Positions 20,607 to 32,032 of a DNA stretch of 64,000 bases are shown piece by piece. The translations under genes and the position numbers were made by a program. A model generated the notes under the pieces. It saw only the letters and a program-made list of their open reading frames with translations, had not been told where the DNA came from and did not search any database. The DNA comes from Tricholoma matsutake (taxonomy: Eukaryota > Basidiomycota > Agaricomycetes > Agaricales > Tricholomataceae), in assembly GCA_026075535.2 (NCBI GenBank), contig AP026538.1, forward strand, positions 2,852,001 through 2,916,000, written 5' to 3'. Position 1 is the stretch's first letter, and each line of letters begins with the position of its first letter.

Positions 20607-22496
20607 GTGTGTTATGCTAAAAAAGATGAAGTAAATCGATTGGGTGTAACCAGATTCTCATTAGAAACAAACCAATCATTGTCACACTTTGTGTCTATTG
20701 ACACAATCACTCAAGAGGAAAAAGATGACAATTTCAAAGGTAGTTTGAAGACCACAAGAAGATGTAAGGTAAAACATATATGTAGCAATACCACAACACA
20801 TTCAACAGCAATTATGGGACCAATCAGCATGTGCAAATACAAAGCTAATTCCTGGAAGACTAGTTTTATGTATAGGAATGCCAGTGATGATACGTACTAG
20901 CTCTGCCACTGAGCTTTCAATGACAAAGGGCCAGGAAGGAATAGTTCATTCTTGGGATTATAGCACAAATGCATAAAGAAAGATGATTTTGGAAACTTTA
21001 TTTGTGCAACTGGTAAATCCCCCAACTGATGTTCAGATTGATGGATTACCTCCACATGTAGTACCTCTGACAAGAACCTCTGTGACAACCTCTGTTTGCT
21101 TACCTGATGACACTTGGCTCAACATTTCACGTAACCAGGTAGAGGTTTTGCCAAACTTTGCAATGATGGACTATGCTTCACAAGAAAAAACCAGGAAAGA
21201 AAATGTAGTTGATTTGGGACACAGTGAAACACATCAGGCATATTATACTGCTTTGTCAAGAGGTTCAACTGCCACAGGGACTTTGATACTTTCTGGATTC
21301 CATTCCCACAAATTCAAGAAGGAGCTTCTGGAGTGCTTAGACAAGAGTTTCGAGAATTAGAGATGTTGGATACAATAACAACCCTGCAATTTTGGATGCA
21401 GACATGATCATGGCAGACCGTCACAGTGCACTGATCTCTTTGTTAAGAAAGAAAAAAGGCACAGAATTTATGCCTGAGAATATGCATGTGGCACTGCACT
21501 GGGGACTACGAGATCCTTTCTTGGAGTGGACTTATAGTAACTTAGATTGGCATTTAATTAAACCTAATGCTACTCCTGCAAATGATGACAGATACCACAG
21601 ACATAGAATCACCAAAGAAATCTTCTGAAGGAGCAAGAAAAAAACAGAAAACACCAAGAACACAAAGCCCAAAGAGAGAGAGATAATTTTGCATCAAGAA
21701 ATATTTCAACACAACCTGAAGGCACCCATTGGTCAAACAATAGTTGTGCATATGATGCAATAATCACAGTGCTCTTCAACACTTGGAAGGAACACATACA
21801 TATAAGTAACATAACTTGGACTGAAATTGATAATGAGATAATGTCAGAGTTGTTGCAAGGAGGATTCAATGATTATGCAAACAGGCCTGTGACACCAGGG
21901 CAACACCAGCTATCATTGGAAGATATACACAACTCCATGCAGAGAAACCTTGGATTTTTATCAGATCAATTTCAGTTTGGGAGTTTTACTAGCATTTCAT
22001 CAGTGCTTGAATATGTTTTACAATGTAACCAACCTATCACATCTTGGGTGCGAAGGTGCAGAGTAGAAACCCATCTGACAATATGAGAGACAATTGACAA
22101 CACATGTTTGATCACAACTTATCCCTTGCCTAACCAAAGCTTGCAAGAACATTTAGACAACTTTCACCAAGAGTTAGCATCTCTGGACAATTACAAGTTA
22201 GAGTAACTACTTTTCATTGCCTGCCTCCTCTGCTGGCTTTCCAGTGGGTGGGTGGCACTATACCAACATTAGAATGAGAGATCAATGTAACTGCAAATAA
22301 CTTGCAGACAAAATACACATTAAGAGGTGTAATTCATTATGCACATAACCATTTTACTGCACACATTGTATTAGCCTCAGGAACATGGTTTCATGATGGG
22401 ATAGTAACAGGCCAATCATTGGCATGGCAGCCCCTGGAACAACAGCATCAGGAAACAGTAATTTGTGCTATTTATAGCCAAGGACCAGCCTTATAA
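20607..22496 (+). pseudogene. Relict SF1 (PIF1-like) helicase C-terminus followed by a papain/UCH-like cysteine-peptidase domain
   Basis: Broken over several frames. Helicase part: YAKKDEVNRLGVTRFSLE, then TKLIPGRLVLCIGMPVMIR, ELSMTKGQEGIVHSWD, and the signature block NQVEVLPNFAMMDYASQ-KTR ... HQAYYTALSRGSTATGTLI (20980-21360), typical of transposon-associated helicases in basidiomycetes. A second part resembles the tail of those proteins (ENMHVALHWGLRDPFLEW). Then comes a domain with a probable nucleophile in THWSNNSCAYDAIITVLFNTW (about 21720-21785) and a probable catalytic His in IHYAHNHFTAHIV with WFHDG (about 22330-22400). Stops at 20972, 21358 and 21626 and frame changes show it is dead. 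It might belong to a Helitron-like element or be cargo of the Plavaka-type element. Family identity is from memory of motif wording. Confidence 0.6.
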
Positions 22497-23375
22497 AGAA
22501 CTCAGAATTGCCATGCAAAGCAATGGCCTACTAGCCCATGTACCTCCTTCCTTGCCCAATGTCCCCATTGCCAATTCCACCCCTTCTCCACCAGCACAGC
22601 CCTAATCTACTTCATCCATGATGTAGTACATCATCCTCCATCTACTCAACGAGAAGTGCCTTATATAGTGGTATGCACTAGCTGCCCTCCTCTTCATTGA
22701 TGAGCAGGAAGGGTGAAGCCCTATGACCATTCCAGCATGTTTGAACTGATGTTGACAAAACACCAAAGATATTTGTGCCTGATTTCTGTGGCATGTAAAG
22801 TTCCTGGTGATTAGTGTTTCACTTTGCTATACACTTTTGTCAATGGAGTGATACCAGTTTGTCACACATCTATGTACCTGCCACTGCAATGGCAGAATTA
22901 ACAGTTCTCCATGCTGTGCATGATGTCAAGCAAAAGTATCCAACATCTGATACACAGCTGAAATCCTGAATGTCCTCAACCAACTCAACATCAAAGCTGA
23001 GCCACTTCATAACATATTACCCTCAACTCCACCTTCAATGAAATACAAAGCTCTTACAGCTGAACTCAAATAATGGTCACATGGCTCTATCTATCTTACC
23101 ACTTCACTCTGGTGGCAGAGTGTAGAGGACAGAGAGACAGGACCTCAATTGTATCCTGATCGCCTCTCATTTGCCAGATCTTGTGTCCAACAGTAGGAGA
23201 ATAACATCAGCAAAAATGTTTGATTGATCCATAACCTTGCATGCATTACATGTTTTCACCAGGCTGTTAAGTGGTATGGAAGGTGGTATACCAGCTGGCA
23301 GCAGTTTGCATGGTTATACCAGGTCAGGTAGGCTTGTGCTAGGTGTCAAAAGGTTAGTATGTTCTATGAATGGGG
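22497..23375. other. Downstream of the helicase/peptidase relict, no recognised gene
   Basis: All frames are full of stops. The segment ends at the ATACC target site of element D; the same locus resumes at 44972. It may be the spacer between convergent genes of a larger transposon. Confidence 0.4.
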
Positions 23376-23380
23376 ATACC

Positions 23381-23443
23381 TGTAAGGGGACTAGGGGATG
23401 CCTCATGTGTTTTTCCTTTTTTTTATGTTTGTCCTATATTTTC
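23381..23443 (+). repeat. 5' LTR of element D, first part
   Basis: TGTAAGGGGACTAGGGGATG..., identical in layout to the 3' LTR start at 44543. It is interrupted after ATATTTTC by the hAT-like element. Confidence 0.88.
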
Positions 23444-23762
23444 GAGGTCTTTACACTCCCCCACATATTCCTATCAGAATCTGATGATTCCAATGATTCC
23501 AATCAGATTCTGATTGGAATCCAACCATATTCCGATATCATTTTCACCAGCCAAATTGACATGAAATGGCAGGTTCAGTCTGAGTCCAGTCCGATGCAGT
23601 CCGATCGGAATCCAATCAGACCATTGGAATTTCCTAGGAATTTCCAACCATAGGAATCACATAGGAATATTCTGATGTTATGCAGAGACATCAGACAACA
23701 TAGGATTCCGATAGGAATGTAAGCAGCCTTGCTTAGTAATTAATAGTAGAAAAAGTAAACAT

Positions 23763-23845
23763 GCATGGCAGAATTGAACCCTAGACCTTTAACATGATTA
23801 CATAAGGATAAACTGACAATAATTCCACTACACTAAGCATCCAGT
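23763..23845 (-). repeat. tRNA-derived module, left arm of hAT-like element 1
   Basis: On the minus strand an A-box-like TGCTTAGTGTAGTGGAA (23823-23839) and a B-box-like GGTTCAATTCT (23770-23780) lie about 43 nt apart. It resembles a decayed tRNA or SINE promoter, not a functional tRNA: no clean acceptor stem was found. Confidence 0.5.
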
Positions 23846-24079
23846 GTAGGTAAGTGCTCTTACTGCACTACATACCATTCCCGTGGGTGTGATGACAAAG
23901 CACATAGCCGCGTCACCACACCTTGCCAGCTCATCACTCCCCACCACCACCATCAATGGCAACCACAGCTTCCCCTCCCTCCCCTCCTTCCCCCCTCTTC
24001 CCACAACCCCAACCACATCACCCTACACTCCCACAACAACCATCACCCCTGCAAACAAGCCACCTGACACACAACGCGG

Positions 24080-24486
24080 CCCAAATGATGTGAATCATCA
24101 TTTGGGCCAATAGTAAGTTTCTTGTTTTATTTCTTGTTTTTGTGATTTGACTAATTGTATTTCTTCTTTTTCAGTTTCTAATCTACTGGTAACAATGGTA
24201 GACGACAGCTAACAATGCACACCCAACGGTGCCACATCATCTGGGCCCAAACAACATGTTTGCATCGTTTGGGCCCACAAGTAAGTTTTTTTTTTCTTTC
24301 ATTTCTTTTCATAAACTAACTAAGGTATTTTTTTGCTTTCCAGGTTCTCGTAACAGTAACAAGGGACGCACACCCAACAGTGCCATGTCATCCGGGCCCA
24401 AGTAATTTTTTTTTTCTTTCATTTCTTTTCATAAGCTAACTAATGTATTTTTTTGTTTTCCAGGTTCTCATAACAGTAACGAGGGA
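24080..24486 (+). repeat. Hairpin plus three diverged tandem repeats with intron-like parts
   Basis: A palindrome GGCCCAAATGATG / CATCATTTGGGCC (24080-24110) is followed by three units. Each has GTAAGT or GTAATT, a T-rich tract, CTAACT or CTAATT and TTCAG/CCAG, then an exon-like block containing CACACCCAAC, GTGCCA and GGGCCCAA. Donor, branch-like and acceptor elements recur in each unit. No open reading frame spans them. Confidence 0.6.
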
Positions 24487-24488
24487 TG

Positions 24489-24890
24489 TGTTAGGGTGAC
24501 ACCCACTATCTGCTAGCTAAGACCATGTGGGTTCTCTCTACAAGAAGGGGGTGGGATCCGTGCATGTGATGGGGGAATTGATGGGTTTCATGCAAGGGGT
24601 TATTTATAGATGAGTTTGTTGAGATAGGCTTTTCACACCACAAGTGTAGGTGGAATACCTAAGAGAACACAACTGGGGTCCCCTAGGTGTATATTTAGGG
24701 TTTATATACTATGTTACATATATTGTACATTGTTGTTACCGATGCGTGTGTACAGGCACGTACATAGTGATGCGTGCGAAATAATATTCTCATGCTATCA
24801 AAGTGTAGCGTCATTTGGCATCATTTAGTGTAATTCGACATAATAAAATGAAAATGAAATTTTATTAGGTAATGGGGCTGTTTCCTAACA
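24489..24890 (-). repeat. 3' LTR of element C
   Basis: 402 bp. A purine tract on the minus strand, AAAAGGGGGGTAA (24891-24903), directly precedes it as the plus-strand primer. It overlaps the pol stop. Confidence 0.9.
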
Positions 24891-24901
24891 TTACCCCCCT
24901 T

Positions 24902-27900
24902 TTATGCCTCAACTTCCAGGTGAGAAAATATTGTATCTGTCCACTCTGTGAAATTTTGGTAAGGCCGGAATTTCATCCCCTCATACACCATTCTCACAAT
25001 GCGGTGCGGAGCATTCGGATTACGCTTAAAGAATTGGGCGATTGCGTTATGCGCTTGCTTACAATTCTCTTTGGGTTCCCACAAATTATTTTTGTCAGTA
25101 TAGTTTTTCCACTTTATTAAAAACTCCAATTTGTTTTGTCGAAGATGTGAGTCTAGAATTTCTTCAACTACGTATTCTGGAGCACCTTCTACTATATCGG
25201 AGGTTGTGGGGTGGTTTGTTGGCCAGGAACAGTGGGCAGGCGGTAAGGGCATAAGCGGGATATGTTAATCTCAGGATCGATCTTGAATGATCAGGGTAAT
25301 TTTAGTACTACCGCATTAGGTGAGATCACTTTAGAGATCGTGTATGGGCCAACTTGTTTCTCCATAAGTTTCCTCGAAGGTCATGGAATATTTGGGTCCT
25401 TGGTACTTAGCCATACCAAGTCACCAATTTTGTACTCTGGAGCACGTGCTCGAGTACGATCCACGTGTCGTATCATGTCATCACGTGCTTTCTGCAATGC
25501 TGCCTCCACTTCCTCTTGTACCTTTTGCATCTTAGATACAAAATCTTCTACCGACTCTACTTTGACTTCCCTTCTGGGTTCTACTCCCATGCAAGGATGA
25601 TACCCATAATTCACGAAAAAGGGTGACATACGCATAGCCAAATGGAATTTGTTATTGTGGGAACATTTGGCAATTGCCAGCCATTTGGGCCAGTCGGTTT
25701 GTCGGTAGTTGACAAACATACATAGGTACTGCTCCAACTCCTGATTCATTCTCTCTGTCTGCCCATCAGTCTGCGGGTGATATGCCGTAGATAATTTGGT
25801 TTGAATTCCCAATATGTTATTCAGTTCTCGCATAAACGCAGAAGTGAACTGGGGTCCACGATCGGAGATAACAGTATCGGGTAACCCATGTAATCACCAT
25901 ACTTGCTTTAGATAGAGGCGTGCCAAGCCCAATGATGAGATTTCTGTAGTAGTAGGAATAATATAGACCTTTGTGAAGCGGTTGCATACTACGAATATTG
26001 CGTCATACCCTTGAGCTTCAGGTAATCCTGTGATAAAATCCACAGATATATCTCGCCATGGTGTTTAGGTATCGGGTTTGGCATTAATTTTCCTGCAGGC
26101 TTTGCTGGAAATTTCTTCCCCCTCATGCATGTATCACATCCATCCACATACCCCAACACATATTTAGAAATTCCAGGCCACCAATAATTTCTCATCACCA
26201 ACTCCAACGTCTTCCATCTTCCTGGGTGTCCAGCTGTCAGTAAATTATGATGTAACTGGACGATCTCCCTTTGCAAATCCTGATCCTTCGGCACATACAC
26301 CTTTCCTCGGAATAACACCAACCCTTGCTCCTCAACCCATTCATCTCCTCTAATATTACCCTTCTTGTCTTCCTTCATAGCTTTCACAGCTTCCACTACC
26401 TCATCATCCATATCCAAACATTGTCTAATTTTAGACAACATTTCCACTTCGGAGCCATCTATTAATAGATGCCCTTGATGCATAGCGCAAATGCAAAAGT
26501 ATTTGGGTTTCAGTAAGGTAACATTTTTATTGTCCTCCTCCACCCCCCTTTTGTGATCAATACGTCTGGATAATGCATCTGCCTTCTTCATTAAGCTTCC
26601 CACCTTGTGGACCAAGTGAAAATTGAAACGTGATAGGAATAGCGCCCAACACGCTTGCCTGCAGTTCAGCTTCTTAGCTGACATGAAGTATTGCAGATTT
26701 TGATGATCTGTCCAGATCTCAATCTGATGTGTGCATCCCTCCAAATAATGTCTCCATGCCTCCAATGCTCATATTATCCCCAACATCTCTTTGTCATGCA
26801 CATCATAATTTTCTCCACATCATTCAACCCTCGGGACAAATATGCACAAGGATGCCATTTGTCATCTTTGCACAACATTGATAATACCGCTCCAGTAGCA
26901 AAGTCGGATGCATCTGATTCCACTCGTAAGGGGCATGTGAAATCTACTGGGGCTAATATTGGTCCCTCCATGAACTTTCTCTTCAACTCCTCAAACACTG
27001 TCTGCTGCTGCTCTCCCCACCTCCACGCTGCTCCCTTTCGCATAAGGTTATGTAAGGGTGCGGGAATTTTGGAAAAATTATGCACAAAGTGAGAATAATA
27101 ATTTGCGAGTCCCAAGAAGGCTTGCACCTGCTTGACGCGGGTAGGCGCAGGCCAATCTGTGATTGCCTGTACCTTGATCGGATCCATTTTGATCCCGTCA
27201 GGGCCAATCAATAATCCTAGGAACTCAATCTTGCTTGCCCCAAACACACACTTCTCTGGTTTCAAAAATAGATCATTCTCTGCCAACCTCCGCAACACCT
27301 CCTGCACTATCACCTCATGATTTTCTCCATTCTCTGTGAATATCTGAATGTTGTCAATAAATATTATTACCATGCCCTTGTCAATTACATCCTTCAAAAA
27401 GTCGTTCATCATATGTTGGAAGGTTGGGGGACTATTAGTCATTCCAAAAAACATGACAAGCGGCTCGAATGATCCTCAACGTGTGGCAAATGCAGCCTTC
27501 CACTCATCTCCTTTCTTTATTCGTACATTCTTGTATCCCCATCGTAAATCCAATTTGGTCAAGATTTTGGCTTTTCCCACTTTGTCAATTATTTCTGAAA
27601 TTAATGGCGAGGGGTACGCGTTCTTCACTGTCCACTCATTCAGGTACCTATAATCTGTACACATCCTCTTTCTCCTATCTTTCTTTGGCATGAAAAATAT
27701 TGGTGATGTCTGCGGTGATTTTGAAGGTCATATATAGCCTTTGCGCAATTGTTCATTTAGGAACGCATCCACTTCTTCTTGCTCCATTGGAGATAACGAA
27801 TACACCTTCGACTTCTTTGGCACAAATCCTGGCTTCATCTCGATCGCATGATTCCATGGCTTCCACACTGGAAGTTGCTCAGACTCCTTCTTCTGGAACA

Positions 27901-28699
27901 CTGACAGATATTCATAATACACTTTTGGCACCAACTCCTCCACTGGCTTCTCCACATTCACAACATTCTTGTCCCATGACTGTCCTCCATGAATTGCTCG
28001 AAAGGTTTGCCTCTGCTCTTCCTTCTTGATCATGATCAGAACTTCCCCATTTGGCATTTCCTCATCCTCCACTTCCTCCATTGTAACTGCATACTTCCTC
28101 GGATGTTCCTCCTCTCTCTTTTCCTTTTTCTCTTTCTTCAACTTCCTCACATACACATTACATTCCTTAGGACAATGAGTCATTTGTACTTTCCCAGTTT
28201 TCCAATCAATTTCGGGATTATGCTTTCATAACCAAGGACATCCTATTATTAGATTGGTTTTCCTGAGATCACACACTTCAAATACGGCTCGCTCCTGATG
28301 CTCCTGATATTTTGATATCATAGTCACCTCCTCCTTGATGGTTCCTCCACGATTGACCATTCCATCAATATTGTACACCATTATTGGTTGCAACAGCTTG
28401 CACATGCTAATACCATTTCAGGTAATTAAGGATCAATTAATAAATAATCCTGTAGCACCGCTATCGAGCAATGCTTCCACATTTATTGCTGCATGTGCTT
28501 CCACTGTCTCCAATCCCATAGTCAAGGTAATTTCTGGTTCTATCCGCACAGAGCGAATAAAGAATTTTGGGGTTTTCGGAAATGGCAGGTGGGAATTTGC
28601 TTGGTCACGTGATTCGCAACAGTTGTACTCGTCAATTTCCTTTTCGGGTTTTCTCTGGGTTTCCTCAGATACTAATACATTGTAACGATTCTGGGTCAA
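24902..28699 (-). pseudogene. Element C pol pseudogene (PR-RT-RNase H-IN-chromodomain)
   Basis: Minus strand. Protease LLDSGATGLFIN (about 28443-28475); RT with [36 protein letters not shown] and GMTNSPPTFQHMMNDF; the catalytic FIDD is changed to FIDN (AAC at 27350-27352). RNase H VESDASDFATGAVLSM and EIWTDHQNLQYFMSAKKLN; HHCC finger (LHHNLLTAGHPGRWK ... CDTCMRGK); integrase ISDRGPQF and [18 protein letters not shown]; chromodomain about 25010-25177 (EYVVEEILDSHLRQNKLEFL, IKWKNYTDKNNLW). Stops lie near 28432, 28228, 27730, 27478, 26768, 26067 and 25890 with a few frameshifts. An 11-nt deletion relative to C2 follows the Gag stop. Confidence 0.88.
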
Positions 28700-28702
28700 C
28701 CT

Positions 28703-29801
28703 TCACTGGGACTCTTCCACAAAATTCTCCTGCTTGCCTTCCTCCTGCTTCACTTCCTCGAATATAGCTCCCCTAATCTTTCTCTTCTGCTTACAATTTT
28801 TAGAGATGTGTCCTAACTGCCCACAGTTAAAACATCTAAGTGGGGGTCGTCTCCCCGCTTGATCGATCTCCATTGCATCTGCCAGCACTGCTGACTCTGC
28901 AACTATAGGTGTCACTGCCATGGCTGGTGGCTGTGCCCTCCGAGTCTGTGCCTGAGGCGCTCTTCCTTTCTTGGACTTTCCTCCTGATGGCTTTCCAAAT
29001 TTGCTACTTCCATACATCAACTTCGATTCCACCTGTTCCTGCCGATATTGCCGGTCAAGGTGCATTGCCCAATTATACCACTCGTCCAATTTCTCTGGCA
29101 TGGAAGGTAGTTGGTAGATAGACTTGAATAAAGAGGGATTTAATCCTGCTTTCAAAAACTCTACCAATGCGGCTTCTCCCATATCCGTCTGCGAAGCTTC
29201 TGCTTTGAACTGCAAAATAAATTCATCTGCTGTTAGGGAACCTTGGCACATGGTTTTTAATTTGGCATTTGCTGTTGCCTTTGGATTAGGGTCCCCAAAC
29301 TGTGCCTCCAATCTCTCCAAAAATTCCTTGAAGGTTGCAAATGGTTTATTTCCCACAGCAATTTGATTGATAGCCTCGTTTCTCCAGAACTGTGCTTCCC
29401 CCCCCTGGATGTATGAGAGAGCAAACATAATCCTAGACTTGGCTGTATGAAACTCTGGCTTCCTCCCATGGATGTACAATACTATAGAGCTGATGAAAGA
29501 TTTTTTATTCTCCATGGTACCATCAAAAGATTTGCGGGGGCGCATACTTAGGTAAGCACGCTTTTCCATTTCCAGATCTCTCCCCCATCTCATCCTCCGG
29601 CGACATCCACTCCATCATCTCCTCAATCTCATCATCTCTATCTCCTGTCGTCTCTGGCTGTACTTCTGCTTGTCTGGGCTGTGATGCAGTCAACACCGAC
29701 ACTAATTGCGACATTTGCACTGTAAGCACATCAATTTTTGCCTCTAGCGCTGGCATGGGAACAGGATTAGGACTGGGATTAGAAGTTGAGGGTTCAGACA
29801 T
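28703..29801 (-). pseudogene. gag: Element C gag, one frameshift
   Basis: Starts MSEPSTSNPSPNPVPMP at 29801 with a coiled-coil-like ALEAKIDVLTVQMSQLVSVL. After a frame change near 29550 it continues through FISSIVLYIHGRKPEF, QGGEAQFWRNEAINQIA, FKEFLERLEAQFGDPNPKA and the zinc knuckle CFNCGQLGHISKNC (28793-28834). It ends with TGA 15 nt after the GAATTTT heptamer (minus strand, plus coordinates 28721-28727). Only one frame break is apparent, so this is one of the better preserved old ORFs. Confidence 0.85.
28721..28727 (-). promoter_or_regulatory. Candidate -1 frameshift heptamer, element C
   Basis: On the minus strand, G AAT TTT in the Gag frame, then exactly 15 nt, then TGA. C2 has the same at 40126-40132 with Pol open in -1. 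It is a weaker slippery site than GGATTTT. Confidence 0.5.
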
Positions 29802-30278
29802 AATTGTAAAATCTGTGATGAATCACTTCTTTGACAATTTCAAGTCTTGTTCTTCGAGTCCTCTCCAAACGTTTACAGGTCACGTGATATGGTTTGTCAA
29901 TCGTTCGTCATTCGTCGGGCGCCTATTTTGGCACTTCAGATCAATACTCCTTCTAACAGTGCCTGATCTCGGAGATATCACTGAATTCGGCTTGTAACTA
30001 AAATAGTCATCTGAATAGAGTAATGTAAATCGTAACTAAACCAGATCCAATCGGTTGTCTGGTTGCAGCTGTCCTAATGACGAGTGCTGCCTCTTGATCA
30101 CTGGTGGTCGCAATGTAAGGTGAGGCCTGGCGTCGGCTTACGAAAGAAAAGGTAGATTACATATGTACAAGTACTTCTGGCTCATGCTGAAAGGATGAGT
30201 AATCAGATGTGGCACAGTGAAACAATGTCGTATGCGCAAGTAAGAGAAGGCGCACTGATATGGGAAGTTGTGTTCTTC
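29802..30278 (-). other. Leader of element C with self-complementary PBS
   Basis: Non-coding leader between 5' LTR and gag. On the minus strand AGAACACAACT (30266-30276), two bases after the LTR, is the exact reverse complement of AGTTGTGTTCT within the LTR (plus coordinates 30454-30464). That segment starts about 34 nt after TATATAA, so it should be the RNA 5' end. Confidence 0.72.
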
Positions 30279-30680
30279 TGTTAGGGCGACACCCACTATC
30301 TGCTAGCTAAGACCGTGCGGGTTCTCTCTACAAGAAGGGGGCAGGATCTGCGTGCATGATGGGGGAATTGATGGGTTTGAGGTGAGGGGTTATTTATAGA
30401 TGAGTTTGTTGAGATAGGCTTTTCACACCACAAGCGTAGGTGGAATACCTAAGAGAACACAACTGGGGTCCCCTAGGTGTATATTTAGGGTTTATATACT
30501 ATGTTACATATATTGTACATTGTTGTTACCGACGCATGTGTACAGGCGTGTACATAGTGATGTGTGCGAAATAATATTCTCACGCTATCAAAGTGTAGCA
30601 TCATTTGGCGTCATTTAGTGTTATTCGACATAATAAAATGAAAATGAAATTTTATTAGGTAATGGGGCTGTTTCCTAACA
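30279..30680 (-). repeat. 5' LTR of element C
   Basis: 402 bp, TGTTAGG...CCTAACA. On the minus strand it holds TATATAAACCC and, about 34 nt on, AGTTGTGTTCT, the inferred transcript start. Confidence 0.9.
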
Positions 30681-30764
30681 GGATGGATGTGAGATCATGC
30701 CAACACTGCCACAATGCTGCCACGTCATGATGGCAGACCACCTGCATCCAGCCTCATGAGCAAC

Positions 30765-31275
30765 TGCTCGTGGGGTGGTTGGTGGGTGGAGTGACAAGGG
30801 AGGAGAGACGATGACAGGGGAACAATGAACAGGAGACCCCCATGACACCGACAACAACCAGCACCCCCCACCACCGCCATGAGCCACTGCTCATGGGGTG
30901 AATACGGGGTGTGAGAGCGCAGGGATGACAGGGATGACAATGACAACCCCACGGACAACAGACGGCGCACCACATGCCTCCAGCCTCCCGAGTGACTGCT
31001 CATGGGGTGGACGGTGCATGGAACGACAACGGGGAGGGGAGACGATGGGGAGGGGGGGAAATGGCAGGACGACAGGGGGACAGCATGATGGAGATGAGAG
31101 GGAGACAAGGGGCGAGGGGAATGGGCAACGACGAGACAGAAGCGACACAATGTGACACACCACCACCCCCTCCCCCACGTTTTGTGGGGGGGTGGGTTTT
31201 TTAGTTTTAAATTGTATAATTAAATAGTATAATCAATTGTCCCCCCATCCATTTGCATGGGGGGGGGGGGGGGTT
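30765..31275. repeat. GC-rich minisatellite and G-runs in hAT-like element 1
   Basis: The motif GAGCAACTGCTCGTGGGGTG near 30767 recurs near 30887 and 30994 with small changes, in units of about 110-120 bp. It is followed by purine-rich sequence and G-runs (31181-31196, 31260-31274). Apparent frames here are low-complexity artefacts. Confidence 0.6.
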
Positions 31276-31344
31276 TCAATAGTGAACTATGTATCCCTAA
31301 GTGCTTTAAATGGACATTATATTCTAAATTTATTAATTCTCCTG

Positions 31345-31425
31345 TGGCTTAACTGGTTGAGCATTTGTTTGGTTGTCATGTGATTTATATTCCAAGGTCC
31401 ATGGTTCAATCCCTGCTCTACCCAT
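31345..31425 (+). repeat. tRNA-derived module, right arm of hAT-like element 1
   Basis: A-box-like TGGCTTAACTGGTTGAGCA (31345-31363) and B-box-like GGTTCAATCCC (31403-31413). It is oriented opposite to the left module, and both point outward. It is too degenerate to call a tRNA gene. Confidence 0.5.
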
Positions 31426-31643
31426 TTATTTTGTAAGCACTTGCCAAGTTAAGTCTTCCGAAATGTGGTATTCCAACTCCATGTTGGAATTGCATAGGAA
31501 TTTACTCAGAATTTACTAGGAATATCTTGGAAACAAAAGTACATGGTTGTCAAGATACATTCCAATCGGATTCCTATCGGAAAACTCGGACTCCTAGGAG
31601 TCTGATAGGAATATGTGGTGGAGTGTAAAGTACTGATATTTTC

Positions 31644-32003
31644 CTCACTTCATTTCCTCCAATTCTTCATTTTCTATGATTTTTCCTTATTTTGTTACTA
31701 ATTTCCCCCTTCTATCACATTTGTACATGTTAACATTTTATATTTAGAGGTGGAGCACCCCTTCCAACATCTACCCCTTGGTATGATGTCATTTGGCAGC
31801 CTTGATCTGCCTATCTCCGCCTTTTCTATTTTTAGATTATTATTTGATTTTTGCAGTTTTCACATATACTGGGCATTGGCAAAGGGGTCCTTAGAGTTTT
31901 CTCTTCAGATTTCCCTTTGCTATGTGCACCTCCAATCCCTGTACTATGTAGTATAATTTTAACTTTGGATTTCCCTTTGCTAGAGGCTGAGGTTGCCCTT
32001 ATA
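31644..32003 (+). repeat. 5' LTR of element D, second part
   Basis: Continues the alpha LTR after the hAT-like insertion (CTCACTTCATTTCC...CCCTTATA). It is followed by PBS AGAAAACTCT at 32006-32015, complementary to TTAGAGTTTTCT in the LTR near 31890. Confidence 0.88.
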
Positions 32004-32032
32004 GTAGAAAACTCTCTCTTAAGGCCCGAAAT

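Larger units (their letters stand above)
24489..30680 (-). mobile_element. Element C: gamma chromovirus (Ty3/gypsy), reverse orientation
   Basis: LTRs 24489-24890 and 30279-30680 (402 bp each, TGTTAGG...CCTAACA), TSD GGATG at 24484-24488 and 30681-30685. Gag, protease, RT, RNase H, integrase and chromodomain lie in order on the minus strand. LTR differences are mostly transitions at CpG-type sites. It is inserted in hAT-like element 1. Confidence 0.93.
23444..31635. mobile_element. hAT-like non-autonomous element 1 (about 2.0 kb without element C)
   Basis: 8-bp TSD ATATTTTC at 23436-23443 and 31636-31643. Imperfect TIRs: the left end reads GAGGTCTTTACACTCC, the right end in reverse CAGTACTTTACACTCC, continuing with CCACATATTCCTATCAGA on both sides. 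8-bp TSDs and such TIRs fit the hAT superfamily. Subterminal regions (23480-23730, 31480-31630) are packed with GATTCC/GGAATC palindromes. No transposase is present. It carries tRNA-like modules near both ends, intron-like tandem repeats and GC-rich minisatellite. Element C split it. Confidence 0.75.

Noticed and set aside
30725..31204. Overlapping long frames on both strands
   Set aside because: They come from GC-rich minisatellite sequence with low-complexity translations.
31333..31425. Functional tRNA gene
   Set aside because: Internal promoter-like boxes are present, but no convincing acceptor stem, anticodon loop or proper spacing was found.
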